A stretch of 64,000 bases of DNA, from contig NZ_JYJF01000022.1 of the NCBI RefSeq assembly GCF_000955975.1, positions 1 through 64,000 of the forward strand, given 5' to 3'. Positions within the stretch are counted from its first letter, which is position 1; each line of letters starts with the position of its first letter. Positions 25,952-34,954 of this stretch are shown piece by piece. The notes beneath the pieces were generated by a model that was not told where the DNA came from, ran no database searches, and saw only the letters and a list, made by a program, of their open reading frames with translations. The position numbers and the translations under genes were made by a program. The stretch is from Saccharothrix sp. ST-888 (lineage in GTDB: Bacteria; Actinomycetota; Actinomycetes; Streptomycetales; Streptomycetaceae).

Positions 25952-26602
25952 ATGAGCCCGCGAAGGTCAGATCCCAACATTCGTACGGGACTTGTGGATG
26001 CCGCCGCCCGGCTGCTCGCCGAACACGGACCTCGCGCCCTGTCCGCGCGGCGGGTCGCCACCGAGGCCAGCAGCTCGACCATGGCGCTGTACACCCACTT
26101 CGGCGGCATGAGCGGGCTGGTCCGGGCGATGGTGCGGGAGGGGTTCGTCCGGCTGGAACAGCACCTCAGTGCGGTCGGGGCGACGGACGACCCGGTCGCC
26201 GACATGGCCCTGCTCGGCCGGGCCTACCGCCGCAACGCCCTCGCCAACTCCCACCTGTACTCGGTGATGTTCGGCGGCTCCTCGCTGGCCGGCTTCTCGC
26301 TCAGCGAGGAGGACCGGCAGGCCGGCCGCTACACCCTGCTGCACGCCGTCGAGTGCGCGATCCGGTGCAGCGCGGCCGGACGGTTCTCCGCCATCCATCC
26401 CGAACTGACGGCTAGTCAGATGTGGATCGCCGTGCACGGTCTGGTCACGCTGGAGCTCGGCGGCTACCTGATCGATCCGCTCGGCGCGGATCGCTGTTTC
26501 GAGGCCCAGCTCGTCGGCCTGATGATCGGGGCCGGGGACGAACCGGAGGCCGCCACCAGGTCGGTGGCGGCCTCCGAGCAGCGCCTCGAACACATGCGCT
26601 GA
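25952..26602 (+). CDS. TetR/AcrR-family regulator
   Basis: This 216-aa protein has an N-terminal helix-turn-helix (VDAAARLLAEHGPRALSARRVATEA, the last part followed by MALYTHFGGM, about residues 14-50) and a variable all-alpha ligand domain. ATG 25952 is preferred because GGAAG lies at a normal distance; an in-frame ATG at 25916 has no ribosome site. It probably represses the neighbouring MFS exporter until the product or an intermediate binds. A 14-bp hairpin lies within the last codons. Confidence 0.9.
   Translation: MSPRRSDPNIRTGLVDAAARLLAEHGPRALSARRVATEASSSTMALYTHFGGMSGLVRAMVREGFVRLEQHLSAVGATDDPVADMALLGRAYRRNALANSHLYSVMFGGSSLAGFSLSEEDRQAGRYTLLHAVECAIRCSAAGRFSAIHPELTASQMWIAVHGLVTLELGGYLIDPLGADRCFEAQLVGLMIGAGDEPEAATRSVAASEQRLEHMR
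26544..26576. terminator. Hairpin within the 3' end of the TetR gene
   Basis: A perfect 14-bp stem (26544-26557 with 26563-26576) with a five-base loop lies inside the coding region, ending 26 bases before the stop. Only 23 bases separate this gene from the convergent reductase gene, so the terminator may have been built into the coding sequence. Confidence 0.5.
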
Positions 26603-26625
26603 GCCGATTGACGGGCCGGTCGGTC

Positions 26626-27669
26626 TCAGCCGGTCGGCTCCGGTTCCTTCTCGGCCGCGAGCAGACCCGCCTGCCGGTCGCTCAGTCGACCGTTCCGGTG
26701 CAGCCAGCGCACCGTGTCGGCCATCGTGTCGGCGACGCTCCGGGCGGGCAGCGCGGCGGTGCCGGCGGCGGCGTGCACCTCGGTCGCGTACGCGCAGGTG
26801 TACACCGCGCCGTACTCCGCCGGGATGTGCCAGGGCCAGTGCGGCTGGAGCAGTCCGGCCAGGCGGCCGACCGGCAGCACGGCCCGGGCCGGCAGGAAGA
26901 CGGCCGGCAGCCGCCGTCCGGTGAGCTCCCGCAGCGTCCGTACGTACTGCCGGGTGGGCAGGAACGTGCCCGGCCCGAAGTGCCGGTCCAGGCCGGTGCG
27001 CGGCGCGGTCATCAGCCCGGCGTGCAGTTCGGCGGTGTCCCGGACGTCACCGACCGGAAATCCGCCGAGCGGCCAGATCGGCATCAGCCCGCGCAGCACG
27101 TCGCGCAGCCGGGCGGTCTGGTCACCGAGTCGGGGATCGTGCGGGCCGAGCAGCGCCGGCGGGTAGCTGATCAGCACGGGAGCACCGTCCTGCTGGTGCT
27201 GCCGGGCGATCCGCTCCGCCGCCGCCTTGCTCGCCAGGTACGGCTCGGCGGGCCACCCGACCGGGGTGTCCTCGCGCACCGGGGCACCGCCCGTGGGGAA
27301 CAGCGCGCCCACGCTGGACACGTGGACGATCCGCTCGGCGCCCGCCCGCCGGGCCGCCGCGAGCACCAGCTCGGTGCCGTGCTCGTTGGTGCGCCGGATG
27401 GTCTCCCGCTGCCGGCTGTCGAAGGAGTAGACCGAGGCGGCGTGCAGGACGGCCTGTGCACCGCACACCACCTCGGCCACCCGGCGCCGGTCGGTGACCT
27501 CGCCGGCCACCGTCTCGACCGCCGCCGGATCCACCCCCAGCGGCGCCAGCCCCCGGGCCACCGCGGCCCGGTCCCGGACCAGCAGCCGCACCTGGTGGCC
27601 ACGCCGCAGCAGGGCGGCGACCGAGTGCGCTCCGACGAACCCGGTGCCGCCCGTCACTGCGACCAGCAT
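26626..27669 (-). CDS. NAD(P)-dependent epimerase/dihydroflavonol-reductase-like protein
   Basis: This 347-aa extended SDR has VAVTGGTGFVGAHS (GxxGxxG, residues 3-16) and an HVSSVGALFPTGG stretch carrying the catalytic Ser. PYLASKAAAE has Tyr and Lys in the YxxxK arrangement. Such enzymes reduce ketones or act on sugars. With no deoxysugar genes in view, reduction of a keto group on the core or appendage is more likely. It is the last gene of the PKS operon, and its start overlaps the 59-codon small ORF by 16 bases. Confidence 0.88.
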   Translation of the reverse strand: MLVAVTGGTGFVGAHSVAALLRRGHQVRLLVRDRAAVARGLAPLGVDPAAVETVAGEVTDRRRVAEVVCGAQAVLHAASVYSFDSRQRETIRRTNEHGTELVLAAARRAGAERIVHVSSVGALFPTGGAPVREDTPVGWPAEPYLASKAAAERIARQHQQDGAPVLISYPPALLGPHDPRLGDQTARLRDVLRGLMPIWPLGGFPVGDVRDTAELHAGLMTAPRTGLDRHFGPGTFLPTRQYVRTLRELTGRRLPAVFLPARAVLPVGRLAGLLQPHWPWHIPAEYGAVYTCAYATEVHAAAGTAALPARSVADTMADTVRWLHRNGRLSDRQAGLLAAEKEPEPTG

Positions 27670-27833
27670 CGCGTCAACTCCTCCAGCTCCACCAGTCGTT
27701 CCCCCAGCACCGGCCAGGCGGCGAGCACCCGGTCGGCCCCGGCCTCCGGCATCCTGACGGCCGGGCCGACGCCCGGCTTGGCGCTCGCCGCGGCCGGCCG
27801 GGCCCGCCGCCCGCCGCCGTGCCGGGCCGTCAT
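27654..27833 (-). CDS. Possible 59-aa small protein, translationally coupled
   Basis: The ATG at 27833 overlaps the flavin-reductase stop by four bases (ATGA) and its stop overlaps the next gene by 16 bases, so it tiles exactly into the operon gap. The predicted product has a basic, Ala/Arg-rich N-terminal half and a helical C-terminal half (DRVLAAWPVLGERLVELEEL). I do not recognise a family. It may be a genuine small protein, or a read-through device that keeps ribosomes moving to the reductase gene. Confidence 0.45.
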   Translation of the reverse strand: MTARHGGGRRARPAAASAKPGVGPAVRMPEAGADRVLAAWPVLGERLVELEELTRCWSQ

Positions 27834-28417
27834 CGGCCACCCCAGCCGAGCCGGTGGAAGCCGCCCCCCAGGAACAGCAGCGCCTCGGTCTCCGAACTCC
27901 AGTCCGCCTCCAGCACCTCGCCGAGGAAGATCGAGTGGTCGCCGCCGTCGTGCACCTCGACCAGTCGGCACTCCAGCCGGGCGAGCGAGTCGGCGAACAG
28001 CGGCGCGCCGGTGTGCTTGCCCGGCCACCGGTCGATGCCCTCGAACTGGGCCGGGCCGCGCGGCCGCCGCCGGTCGGCGAAGTGGCGGGCGAGCCGCTCC
28101 TGGCGGCCGCCCAGCACATTGACCGCGAAGCACCGCGAGGAGACGATCGCCTCGTGCATCTCCGCCGTCCGGGCCACGCAGCACAGCACCATCGGCGGTT
28201 CGAGGGACACCGAGCTGAAGGCGTTGGCGGTCATCCCGTGCGGGTTCTCGCCGCCCGTGGTCAGCACCGTGATCCCGGTCCCGAACCGGGCCATCGCGTC
28301 CCGCAGCGCGCTGCGCCCGGCGCTGTCCCGCTCGCGGACCGGCCGCGGCTCCCACGGCGGCGGCCAGCCGCCGGACCGTTCGGTCACCACGGCGCCGCCG
28401 ATACCGTTGTCGCTCAC
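27830..28417 (-). CDS. Flavin reductase (SgcE6-like)
   Basis: This 195-aa protein has the flavin-reductase-like split-barrel domain: MARFGTGITVLTT, GMTANAFSSVSLEPPMVLCC, RCFAVNVLG and GDHSIFLGEV. It supplies FMNH2 or FADH2 to two-component monooxygenases. In C-1027, SgcE6 supports the SgcC hydroxylase. Here three candidate clients are present (15799, 1433 and 20480). The GTG at 28417 overlaps the thioesterase stop by four bases and follows GGGAGG. Confidence 0.93.
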   Translation of the reverse strand: MSDNGIGGAVVTERSGGWPPPWEPRPVRERDSAGRSALRDAMARFGTGITVLTTGGENPHGMTANAFSSVSLEPPMVLCCVARTAEMHEAIVSSRCFAVNVLGGRQERLARHFADRRRPRGPAQFEGIDRWPGKHTGAPLFADSLARLECRLVEVHDGGDHSIFLGEVLEADWSSETEALLFLGGGFHRLGWGGR

Positions 28418-28866
28418 CGCGTCCTCCCCGCCGGTGCCGGCCCGGTCGCGTACGGCACCAGGGCCTGCCGCAGTTCCTCCGGCACCCGGGCCGGCACGGT
28501 CGCGGTGTTCGGGCCCCGCATGCAGGCGATCCGCTGACGGCCGCGGGCGACCAGGTGTTCGCCCGCGTCGGTCATCCGCACGTACTCGAAGCTGAACTGG
28601 ATCTGCGTCTGGGTCAGTTCGTCCAGCCGCATGCGCACCGACACCTCGTCGAAGGCGGTGATCTCGGCGAAGAACTCGCAGTCCACCTTGAGTGTGAAGA
28701 GCTTGAGGTCGTCCTGGAGGTCGGCCAGCACGCCCGGCGCCTTCTCCTTGAGGAACATCTCCCGGCAACGTCCCTGCCACCGCAGGTAGTTCACGTAGTA
28801 GACGTTGCCGACGAGGTTGGTCTCCTCGAAGCCCACCACGTGCCGGATCTCGTAGTAGTCGGCCAT
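28414..28866 (-). CDS. Enediyne hot-dog thioesterase (TEBC/E10)
   Basis: This 150-aa protein matches the small enediyne thioesterase family: YEIRHVVGFEETNLVGNVYYVNYLRWQGRCREMFL is the diagnostic N-terminal region (given as positions 5-39; key residues are the EETN loop and the NYxRW helix). It releases the nascent polyene from the PKS ACP. Its ATG overlaps the PKS stop by one base (TGATG), so the two are translated together. It is of the usual length for the family. Confidence 0.96.
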   Translation of the reverse strand: MADYYEIRHVVGFEETNLVGNVYYVNYLRWQGRCREMFLKEKAPGVLADLQDDLKLFTLKVDCEFFAEITAFDEVSVRMRLDELTQTQIQFSFEYVRMTDAGEHLVARGRQRIACMRGPNTATVPARVPEELRQALVPYATGPAPAGRTR

Positions 28867-31800
28867 CAGCGCACACCTCCGTTCAACCCGGTACCGATCA
28901 GGACGGCGAACATCACCGGCTCGGGCCGGTCGTTGACCGTGGTGACCCAGGTGGCGATCCTGGCGTCCCCCGCGCCGAGTTCCACCCAGCCGTCCGGGTG
29001 GACCCGTTCCAGGGTGACCGCCTGGCTGGTCGCGCCGGTCTTGCGCAGGCACTCCAGCGCTCCCCACAGCCTGGTTGCGGCCGCCGAGGCCGACTCACCG
29101 GTCTCGGCGACCAGCAGGTCCCGGACGGCGAGCAGGCCGGCCGGCAGCAGCCCGGCCCAGTCCTCGGCGGAACGCTCCACCACGCTCTCCACATCGCAGC
29201 CGAGCCGGCCCTGCCCGACCACCGCGAAGGTCAGCCCGGCGGCGTGCGACGCGGAGACCACCGATCCGGCCAACTCCGGCTTCCCGTCCGGCCGGTGGTG
29301 CAGCTCGACGGGCCGTCCGAGCGCCCGGCCGACCGCCAGCTCAGTCTGGGCACGCCGGTCGGCCCCGGTCTCGGGGTCGGGCTCCACCACGACCGCGCGG
29401 CCTCCGCCGAGCACCTGCTCCAGCGAGCGCTCCAGGTAGGAGCCGAGCAGCGAGGGCACCCACGGGCCGGCTCCGTTCCGCCTGCGCACGGCGCGCAGGG
29501 CCAGCCCCTCCCAGCGCTCGACCAGTCGGCCGTCGGGGGTGCGCACATCGAGGTCGTAGACGTAGCTGTCGCCGTCCTGCGAGCGCTCGCGGGCGTCGAG
29601 CAGCACGTACTCGGCGTCCTGGTCGGCCGGGTCGGCGAGCCACAGCCGCTCGATGCTCTGCGGCAGCAGGGTGGCGTCCGGGACACAGCACTGCAGGGCG
29701 TGCATCATCGCGTCCCGGGTGCCGGGGTCGGCCAGGCGCTGCTGCTGGGGCAGGAAGGCCGCGAACCAGGCTGCGGGCGTACTGGTGGAGATCTCCGCCA
29801 GCGCGTGCCGGGCCGCGGCCCTCCGGTAGGCCATCAGCCGCTGGAACCGCTTGCCCTGGAACAGCACGCCGCCGTAGAGCTCGGCCCCCGGGTCGACCGG
29901 GACCGCGGGCAACTGCGGTTCGGCGAAAGCCCGTTCGCTGGTCGGCTCCGGGCGCGGGAAGCGCAGGACGGCGCGGAAGTGGTCGGCGGCGTAGCCGGTC
30001 TCCTCGCTGCGCAGCACCACCTCGACCGTCTCCGGGCCCCGGACCAGGGCCGCCAGCCGGATGGTGGTCGAGCTTCCGGGCCGCACCACGACCGGCCGGC
30101 GGAACTCGACGTCCTCCAGCAGCGGCGGGCCGTCGTGCCCGCCGACCGCGGCCGCGACCTGGGCCATGGCCTCCATGCCGAGCACGGCCGGGAAGAGCAG
30201 GTCGCCCTCCAGCAGGTGATCGCTCAGGTACGGGTCGCCGCCTTCGGAGAGTTCGGCCTCGGTGACCAGCTCGACGCCCGGGTAGTGCACCGCGACGCGT
30301 TCCACGAAGCGGCCCAGCGGCAGCTCGGCAGCGGACAGGTTGAGCGTGGGCAGTCCGCCCGTCCGGCCGCTGACCATCAGCACGGGCCCGGCCGAGGGGT
30401 CGGCGAGCACCCGGCGCAGGATCTCGACACCGTTCTCGGTGGAGATCGGGGTGATCCCGGTGCGGGTCAACGCCTCCACCACGCCCAGCCGTTCGCCCAT
30501 CCCGGCGCCGGACCAGACCGACCACTCCAGGGCCAGCGCCCGGCAATGCGGGTGGTCGTGCTGGAAGCGCACGGTCAGTTCGGTCATCCAGTCGTTGGCG
30601 GTGGCGTAGTGCGCCTCACCGCGCAGGCCCGCCCGCCCGATGATGCTGCCGAAGGTGATCAGCAGCTTGATCCGGTCCTGGTCCACGGCGGTCAACACGT
30701 TCCGCAGGCCGGTGATCTTCGGGGCCAGAGTCTCCCGGAACCGCTCCGGCGTCAGACTGGTCAGCGCGGTCGGCTCGTTGCGTCCGGCGCCGTGCAGCAC
30801 GGCGGTGACCGGCCCGAGCGCGGCCGCCATCCGCCCGATGGCGGCGGACAGCTGCTCGGCGGAGCCGACGTCCGCGCGTTCGTACCGGTAGCGGATCCCG
30901 GCCGCCGTGAACCGCTCCAGGTTGGCCGCGAGTTCCCGGTCCGCGCCGGGGTCGGCGCGGCCGATCAGGGCGAGGGCGGCGCCGGAGTCCCGGGCCATGG
31001 CCAGGGCGCACTCGGCGGTGATGCCCTTGCCGCCACCGGTCACCAGCAGCACGTCCGCGGCGTCGAGCGGGGTGGCGGTCGGCTCCGCCGGGCGCAGCGG
31101 ACGAGCGGTGAGCACCGGGACGGTCCGGGTGCCGTCGGCCCCGTAGCGGACCTCGGCGTACCCGGCGGTGGCAGCCGCCTCGGCGACCACCCGGGCCACG
31201 GCCCGCTCGACGGCCTCGGCCGGCTCGGGGTCCGCCAGGTCGACCACGGTGACGGGTGTGTCCGGGGACTCCAGGTGCAGGGAACGGGCGAGGCCGGCGG
31301 CACCGAGCCCGCCCTGCACCACGACCAGCCTGGTCCCCTGCGGTGCGGCGAGGACGTCCCGGGCGGCGGCCAGCAGGAGCTCGACCTGGTCGGCGCCACT
31401 GTCGGCGGGCAGGCAGAGCAGGACACCACCACCGATGCGGGCCGCCGCGAGCGCGGCCCGCAGCGGCTCGGCCAGCGGGTGCCCGGGGGTGGCATGCACC
31501 GCCCAGTGGGCCGGGGCCGCGGTAGCGGCGCGCGGTGCCTCCAGTGGCGCGGTCGCGACGTACTCGAGCGCGAACGGCCGCACCCAGGGCGCCACTCCCG
31601 GCAGCTCGCCGGCCGGGTTCGCACCCTGCTCCGCCTCCTCGGCCAACTGGCCGATGATCTCGGCCAGTTCACCGAGCCGAACGGTGGCGTAGTTCGGCGT
31701 CGCCGCGAGCACCGGCAGACCCAGCGCCTTGGTGGCCGAGTTGACGATCTGTCCGACCGTGATGGAACTGAGGTGCAGGTCGTCCAGCGGGTGGGTGTGC

Positions 31801-34670
31801 GCGGTGACGGCCTCCAGCGGAAGCTCCACCCGCTCGGCCACCAGGCGGCGCAGCAGGTCGAACGCCGACTCGCCGGCGTCGGTGGCCTGTTCGGCCTGCG
31901 CGGGGGCGGTCTCCTCCGGGGCCGGGCGCCCGAGGTCGCTGGTCGGCGCGGCCTCGCACGGGCTGGCCAGGAAGACCGGCTCCCGGTCCAGGTCCAGCGG
32001 GCGGACCAGCCGGTCGGCGAACAGCACGGCCGTCCGCACCGGTGCGCCCGCGGCGTACGCGGCGCCGAGCACCCGGAGCAGTGCGGCCAGGGACGCGCTG
32101 TCGGTGTCGGTCGGCAGCACCGGCCGCCCCGGGGCGATCTCCGCGAGCAGCCCGGTGAGCACCCGGCCAGGACCGACCTCGATCACCAGGTCCGCCTCGG
32201 CGGCGGCCTTCGCGGCGGCCTCGTGGAACCGCACCGGAAGCAGCACCTGGTCCCGCAGCAGGGTCCGCAGGTCGGCCGACGGGTCGACACGGTCCCCGGT
32301 GACCGTGGAGAACACGGTGCGCACCGGCCGCGCGAAGTCGAACTCGGCCAGCCGGTCGGTCATCGCGGCGGCGGCGGGCTCGACCAGGGGTGAGTGGAAG
32401 GCGTGCGAGACGTTGATCCGGGTGGCGGTGACGCCGGCGGTGGCGGCGGCGCGGCAGACCCGCTCGACCGCGTCGGCGGCGCCGGAGATCACGGTCTGCC
32501 GGGGGCCGTTGTAGCCCGCGATCACCACGTCGGCCCCCGCGGCGAGCCGCCGGGCCCGGTCGGGGTCGGTGGCCAGGCCGGCCATCGCGCCGCCGCCCTT
32601 TCCGGCGGCGGCCATCACCCGGCCGCGTACGGCGGCGAGCCGCAGCACCTGGCCGGCGTCGAGCGCGCCGCCCCAGTGCAGGGCGGTCAGCTCGCCCAGG
32701 CTGTGGCCGACCGCGGTGTGCGCCTCGATGCCCAGCTCGGCCAGTACCCGCAGCGCGGCCAACGAGCCGCTGACGATCCGGGGTTGGGCGACCTCGGTGG
32801 CCACCTGGTCACCACCGGCGGGCAGTCGGGCGCTGCGGTGGACCTCCTCCGCCGCCTCGAAGCGCCGCCGCATGGCGCCGACGGTGCCACGCCCCGAGCC
32901 CTGGCCCGGGAAGAGATAGGCGATCCTCGGGGCGGCCTCGGGCCGGCCCAGGTAGACGCCCTCAGCGCAGACCAGCTTCCCGTCGAAGCCGTCGTCGAGC
33001 AGACCGCACAGGGACCGCAGGCCGCGCTCGGCCTCCTCGGGGGAGGCGGCGACCACGGCCGCGCGCAGCGGCCGGTCGGCCAGCTGCCCGGCCAGCTCCG
33101 CTGCCAGGTCGGCGAGTTCGGCGTAGGAGAGCTTGGCGGCCACGGCGCTCAGGCGGTCCGCCCGCTCGCGCAGCCCGGCGGCGTCGAAGGCGTCCAGCAG
33201 CAGCAGCTCGGCGTCCTGGCGTCCGGCGACGATCGCGCGGGTGCCGGGGTCGAGCTCGCCGCGGCGGGCGGCGCCCGGGGCCTGTTCGACGGCGACGTGG
33301 GTGTTGATGCCGCCGAAGCCCATCGCGGAGACGCCCGCCCGGATCGGCTGGTCGGCGGGCCACAGGCCGGCCTCGCGCGGCACGTAGAGCGCGGCCTCGT
33401 CGCCGAGCAGGCCGGGGTGCGGGTCGTGGTGGCCGGAGGCGGGCGGGATCACCTGGTGGTGCACGGCCAGCGCGGCCTTGATCAGGCCGGCGACCCCGGC
33501 CGCCGCCTTGGTGTGCCCGAAGTTGCCCTTGACCGTGCCGAGCGCGGCCGGGCGGGCGGTGGGATCGGCGGCCCGGCGGGCGGCGGAGAGGGCGGCGATC
33601 TCGGTGGCGTCGCCGAGGGCGGTGCCGGTGCCGTGCCCCTCGAAGTAGGAGACCGTCTGCACGCCGTACCCGGCGCGCCGGTAGGCGCGCTCCAGCGCGA
33701 GCCGGTGGCCGTCGGCCTCGGGCCGGGTGATGCCGCCCTTGCCGTCGGAGGAGACGCCCCAGCCGGTGACCGTGGCGTAGCTCCGGCGGCCCTGGGCGAG
33801 GGCGTCCGCCTCGCGCATCAGCACCAGCATGCCGGCGCCCTCACCGGGCCAGAAGCCGTTGGAGTCGCGGTCGTAGACCTTCATCTCGCCGGTGGCCAGC
33901 GCGCCGGTCTTGGCGAAGCCGATCACCTCGAAGGGATCGATGGAGAGGTCGACGCCGCCCGCGACGGCCAGGTCGAGGTCGCCGCGCGCGAGCGCGCCCG
34001 CGGCCGTGGCCACCGAGAGCAGCGAGGACGAGCAGGCGCCGTCGACGGTGTAGCCGCCGCCGCCGAAGTCGAAGTAGTTGCAGATCCGTCCCGCGATGGT
34101 GTTGGCGAGGCCGCCGGCCAGGGTGTCCTCGTCGATCTCCGGGAAGGGCGCCTTGTACCGGCCTTCGAGTTCGCGCAGGAAGCTCCCGGTCTCCTCCTCG
34201 TCCCAGCCCTTGGCCTGGAGCGCGGCGGCGACCGTGCGGCGGACGTACGGCCAGCGCAGCCGCATGAGGTTGGCGCGGGAGAACTCGCCGGTGAGGCTGT
34301 TTCCGATGACCACGCCGGTGGTCCGGTTGGGCAGCCCGGTGCCCTCGGCGAATCCGGCGTCGGCCAGTGCGCGGGCGACGGTGTCCAGCGCGAGCCAGTG
34401 GGTGAGATCGGTGGAACGGTAGGTGCTGCCCGCCACCTTGTACGCGACGCGGTCGAACTCGAAGTCACGCAGGACCGCCGCCTTGGTGGCGTAGAAGCGG
34501 TCCGGTGCGGCCGGGTCGGGGGACCAGTAGTCGGCCTTGTTCATCCGCTCGTCGGGAAGCTGCCGAAAGGCCCGGCGACCGCCGAGGACGTCCTCCCAGA
34601 GTTCCTCCGGGCCGGCCGCCCCCGGGTAGCGCAGCCCGATTCCGACGATTGCTATCCGGCTGTTTTCCAT
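28866..34670 (-). CDS. pksE: Iterative enediyne polyketide synthase (PKSE)
   Basis: This 1934-aa protein has the standard enediyne PKS order. KS is about 1-465 (Cys213 in DGACSSS, His346 in EGHGTGT, His386 in GNFGHTK). AT is about 585-880 (Ser657 in GHSLGE). The internal ACP has Ser969 in LHLSSI. KR follows (VTGGGKGITAE, then SIIGRAGLRGEAHYATAND), then DH with HLLEGDLLFP, and a C-terminal phosphopantetheinyl transferase domain (LGCDVE, LWGALECLRK). It makes the linear polyene from acetyl and malonyl units and self-phosphopantetheinylates its ACP. The length is close to nine-membered PKSEs such as SgcE. The start ATG 34670 faces a shared AT-rich divergent region. Confidence 0.97.
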   Translation of the reverse strand: MENSRIAIVGIGLRYPGAAGPEELWEDVLGGRRAFRQLPDERMNKADYWSPDPAAPDRFYATKAAVLRDFEFDRVAYKVAGSTYRSTDLTHWLALDTVARALADAGFAEGTGLPNRTTGVVIGNSLTGEFSRANLMRLRWPYVRRTVAAALQAKGWDEEETGSFLRELEGRYKAPFPEIDEDTLAGGLANTIAGRICNYFDFGGGGYTVDGACSSSLLSVATAAGALARGDLDLAVAGGVDLSIDPFEVIGFAKTGALATGEMKVYDRDSNGFWPGEGAGMLVLMREADALAQGRRSYATVTGWGVSSDGKGGITRPEADGHRLALERAYRRAGYGVQTVSYFEGHGTGTALGDATEIAALSAARRAADPTARPAALGTVKGNFGHTKAAAGVAGLIKAALAVHHQVIPPASGHHDPHPGLLGDEAALYVPREAGLWPADQPIRAGVSAMGFGGINTHVAVEQAPGAARRGELDPGTRAIVAGRQDAELLLLDAFDAAGLRERADRLSAVAAKLSYAELADLAAELAGQLADRPLRAAVVAASPEEAERGLRSLCGLLDDGFDGKLVCAEGVYLGRPEAAPRIAYLFPGQGSGRGTVGAMRRRFEAAEEVHRSARLPAGGDQVATEVAQPRIVSGSLAALRVLAELGIEAHTAVGHSLGELTALHWGGALDAGQVLRLAAVRGRVMAAAGKGGGAMAGLATDPDRARRLAAGADVVIAGYNGPRQTVISGAADAVERVCRAAATAGVTATRINVSHAFHSPLVEPAAAAMTDRLAEFDFARPVRTVFSTVTGDRVDPSADLRTLLRDQVLLPVRFHEAAAKAAAEADLVIEVGPGRVLTGLLAEIAPGRPVLPTDTDSASLAALLRVLGAAYAAGAPVRTAVLFADRLVRPLDLDREPVFLASPCEAAPTSDLGRPAPEETAPAQAEQATDAGESAFDLLRRLVAERVELPLEAVTAHTHPLDDLHLSSITVGQIVNSATKALGLPVLAATPNYATVRLGELAEIIGQLAEEAEQGANPAGELPGVAPWVRPFALEYVATAPLEAPRAATAAPAHWAVHATPGHPLAEPLRAALAAARIGGGVLLCLPADSGADQVELLLAAARDVLAAPQGTRLVVVQGGLGAAGLARSLHLESPDTPVTVVDLADPEPAEAVERAVARVVAEAAATAGYAEVRYGADGTRTVPVLTARPLRPAEPTATPLDAADVLLVTGGGKGITAECALAMARDSGAALALIGRADPGADRELAANLERFTAAGIRYRYERADVGSAEQLSAAIGRMAAALGPVTAVLHGAGRNEPTALTSLTPERFRETLAPKITGLRNVLTAVDQDRIKLLITFGSIIGRAGLRGEAHYATANDWMTELTVRFQHDHPHCRALALEWSVWSGAGMGERLGVVEALTRTGITPISTENGVEILRRVLADPSAGPVLMVSGRTGGLPTLNLSAAELPLGRFVERVAVHYPGVELVTEAELSEGGDPYLSDHLLEGDLLFPAVLGMEAMAQVAAAVGGHDGPPLLEDVEFRRPVVVRPGSSTTIRLAALVRGPETVEVVLRSEETGYAADHFRAVLRFPRPEPTSERAFAEPQLPAVPVDPGAELYGGVLFQGKRFQRLMAYRRAAARHALAEISTSTPAAWFAAFLPQQQRLADPGTRDAMMHALQCCVPDATLLPQSIERLWLADPADQDAEYVLLDARERSQDGDSYVYDLDVRTPDGRLVERWEGLALRAVRRRNGAGPWVPSLLGSYLERSLEQVLGGGRAVVVEPDPETGADRRAQTELAVGRALGRPVELHHRPDGKPELAGSVVSASHAAGLTFAVVGQGRLGCDVESVVERSAEDWAGLLPAGLLAVRDLLVAETGESASAAATRLWGALECLRKTGATSQAVTLERVHPDGWVELGAGDARIATWVTTVNDRPEPVMFAVLIGTGLNGGVR

Positions 34671-34954
34671 GTATTCATCGCCTCCGAACTTCGCCAGTCG
34701 AATGACCTGGAGCGTTCGGATCGAGCATGCTCCCTGCGGGCCGCGCCGGGCTTCTTCCAGCATGCTTTCCATCGGCATTTGCCAGACAGTTTTTACATAA
34801 CAGGATTATCACACGGTTATTTCATAACGCCGTAATTTTCGCGGCTCGGCGGCACGCCCGCCGTGACCAGCGCAAGACGGGAGAAGCGCGGCAGTGGGCG
34901 CGACGCCCAGCATGGAGAGTCCGCCACCGCTCACGGCAAGGGCAGGAGACGATC
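34671..34954. promoter_or_regulatory. AT-rich divergent promoter region between PKSE and UNBL genes
   Basis: This 284-base non-coding region serves two divergent core operons. It contains a strikingly AT-rich stretch (about 34780-34850), with GTTAT-TTC-ATAAC as an inverted repeat near 34817-34829 and an extra ATAAC copy at 34797-34801. No copy of the 15-base peripheral element is present. It probably contains both core promoters and a regulator site. Confidence 0.55.

Noticed and set aside
28998..34835. Long plus-strand frames opposite the PKS gene
   Set aside because: They show repetitive Arg/Gly/Pro-rich composition without any domain, while the PKS on the other strand has complete catalytic motifs.
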